A stretch of DNA of 64,000 nt, taken from Maylandia zebra (taxonomy: Eukaryota; Chordata; Actinopteri; Cichliformes; Cichlidae). The number at the start of each line of letters is the position of its first letter. Position 1 is the stretch's first letter. A program made the translations under genes and the position numbers. Under the pieces are notes generated by a model. That model was not told the origin of the DNA, searched no databases, and saw only the letters and a program-made list of their open reading frames with translations. The stretch lies in contig NC_135167.1 of assembly GCF_041146795.1 (NCBI RefSeq), forward strand, positions 7,646,954 to 7,710,953, read 5' to 3'. Positions 63,838 to 64,000 of the stretch are shown one piece after another.

Positions 63838-64000
63838 TTTACCAGTGCCACTGCGAAAGTTGCTTCCACTGCTACTTCAGCTGCTAAACCATCTGCTGCT
63901 ACAACCAGTACTATTACTTCTGCTTCTCCCACAAAGACTACAAGTTCTGCTGCTAAAACCACTGTTAACACTACTGTAAGAAGTGCTAGTACTCGGGGCC
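63838..64000 (+). repeat. Degenerate NCT/ACN triplet tract, open in one frame, cut by the window edge
   Basis: From 63838 one plus-strand frame is open to the end and encodes almost only Thr, Ser and Ala with scattered Lys and Pro (TSATAKVASTATSAAK and similar). It follows a TAA at 63835-63837 and has no ATG. It could be an old trinucleotide minisatellite, or the edge of an unrelated mucin-like coding sequence. It is not an igf1r exon by content. Confidence 0.4.

Larger units (their letters stand above)
57620..64000 (+). other. igf1r: Start of igf1r intron 2
   Basis: No third igf1r exon was found, so intron 2 exceeds 6.3 kb. The first 1.8 kb (57620-59420) shows only unique AT-rich sequence with a short GT/GTCT-rich tract near 58200. 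Beyond that it is mostly mobile elements: hAT-like with nested LINE (59642-61161), hAT-like with nested Tc1 (61331-63496), then a triplet tract at the edge. Confidence 0.65.

Overview
This is a piece of a vertebrate nuclear genome, almost certainly a teleost fish (the transposon complement resembles that of cichlids and other percomorphs, which is an inference). Genes are split into many short exons with GT-AG introns, the background is AT-rich, and the spacers and introns are full of Tc1-like, hAT-like, LINE and LTR fragments. No bacterial or plasmid features are present.

Layout. (1) 172-779, minus strand: first coding exon of an aminopeptidase N gene whose remainder lies off the left edge. 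(2) 780-7768: spacer with a 504-bp Tc1-type MITE, a CA microsatellite and LINE pieces. (3) 7769-18476, minus strand: a second, complete aminopeptidase N gene (anpep). I traced 20 coding exons whose phases all agree and that join into 964 codons plus stop, with GAMEN, HELAH and the catalytic Tyr in place. The two copies are head-to-tail tandem duplicates. (4) 18583-28779: gene-free spacer with three LTR-like insertions, each flanked by a perfect 5-bp target duplication, plus a SINE-like repeat and another interspersed repeat. (5) 28888-36980, minus strand: complete ap3s2 (AP-3 sigma subunit; six coding exons, 192 codons plus stop). (6) About 37200-47400: spacer with two Tc1-like fossils, a hAT-like element and a LINE tail. 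(7) 48218-57619, plus strand: igf1r (IGF-1 receptor) coding exons 1 and 2, separated by an 8.7-kb intron, with an upstream region containing at least four short uORFs if it is transcribed as leader. (8) 57620-64000: start of igf1r intron 2, with two hAT-like elements, one carrying a nested LINE 3' end and the other a nested broken Tc1 transposase. A Ser/Thr/Ala-coding degenerate triplet tract lies at the right edge.

The gene set ANPEP, AP3S2 and IGF1R is also found on human 15q26, where IGF1R lies far from the other two; here they sit within 50 kb. The genes do not form a functional pathway: one encodes a membrane ectopeptidase, one a vesicle-coat subunit and one a receptor tyrosine kinase. 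I found no convincing undescribed system. The most useful observations are an anpep intron that is mostly (TG)n directly against a 3' splice site, the tandem anpep duplication, a 7-residue Asn-rich insertion in the IGF1R L1 domain, and several dated nestings of mobile elements with clear target-site duplications.
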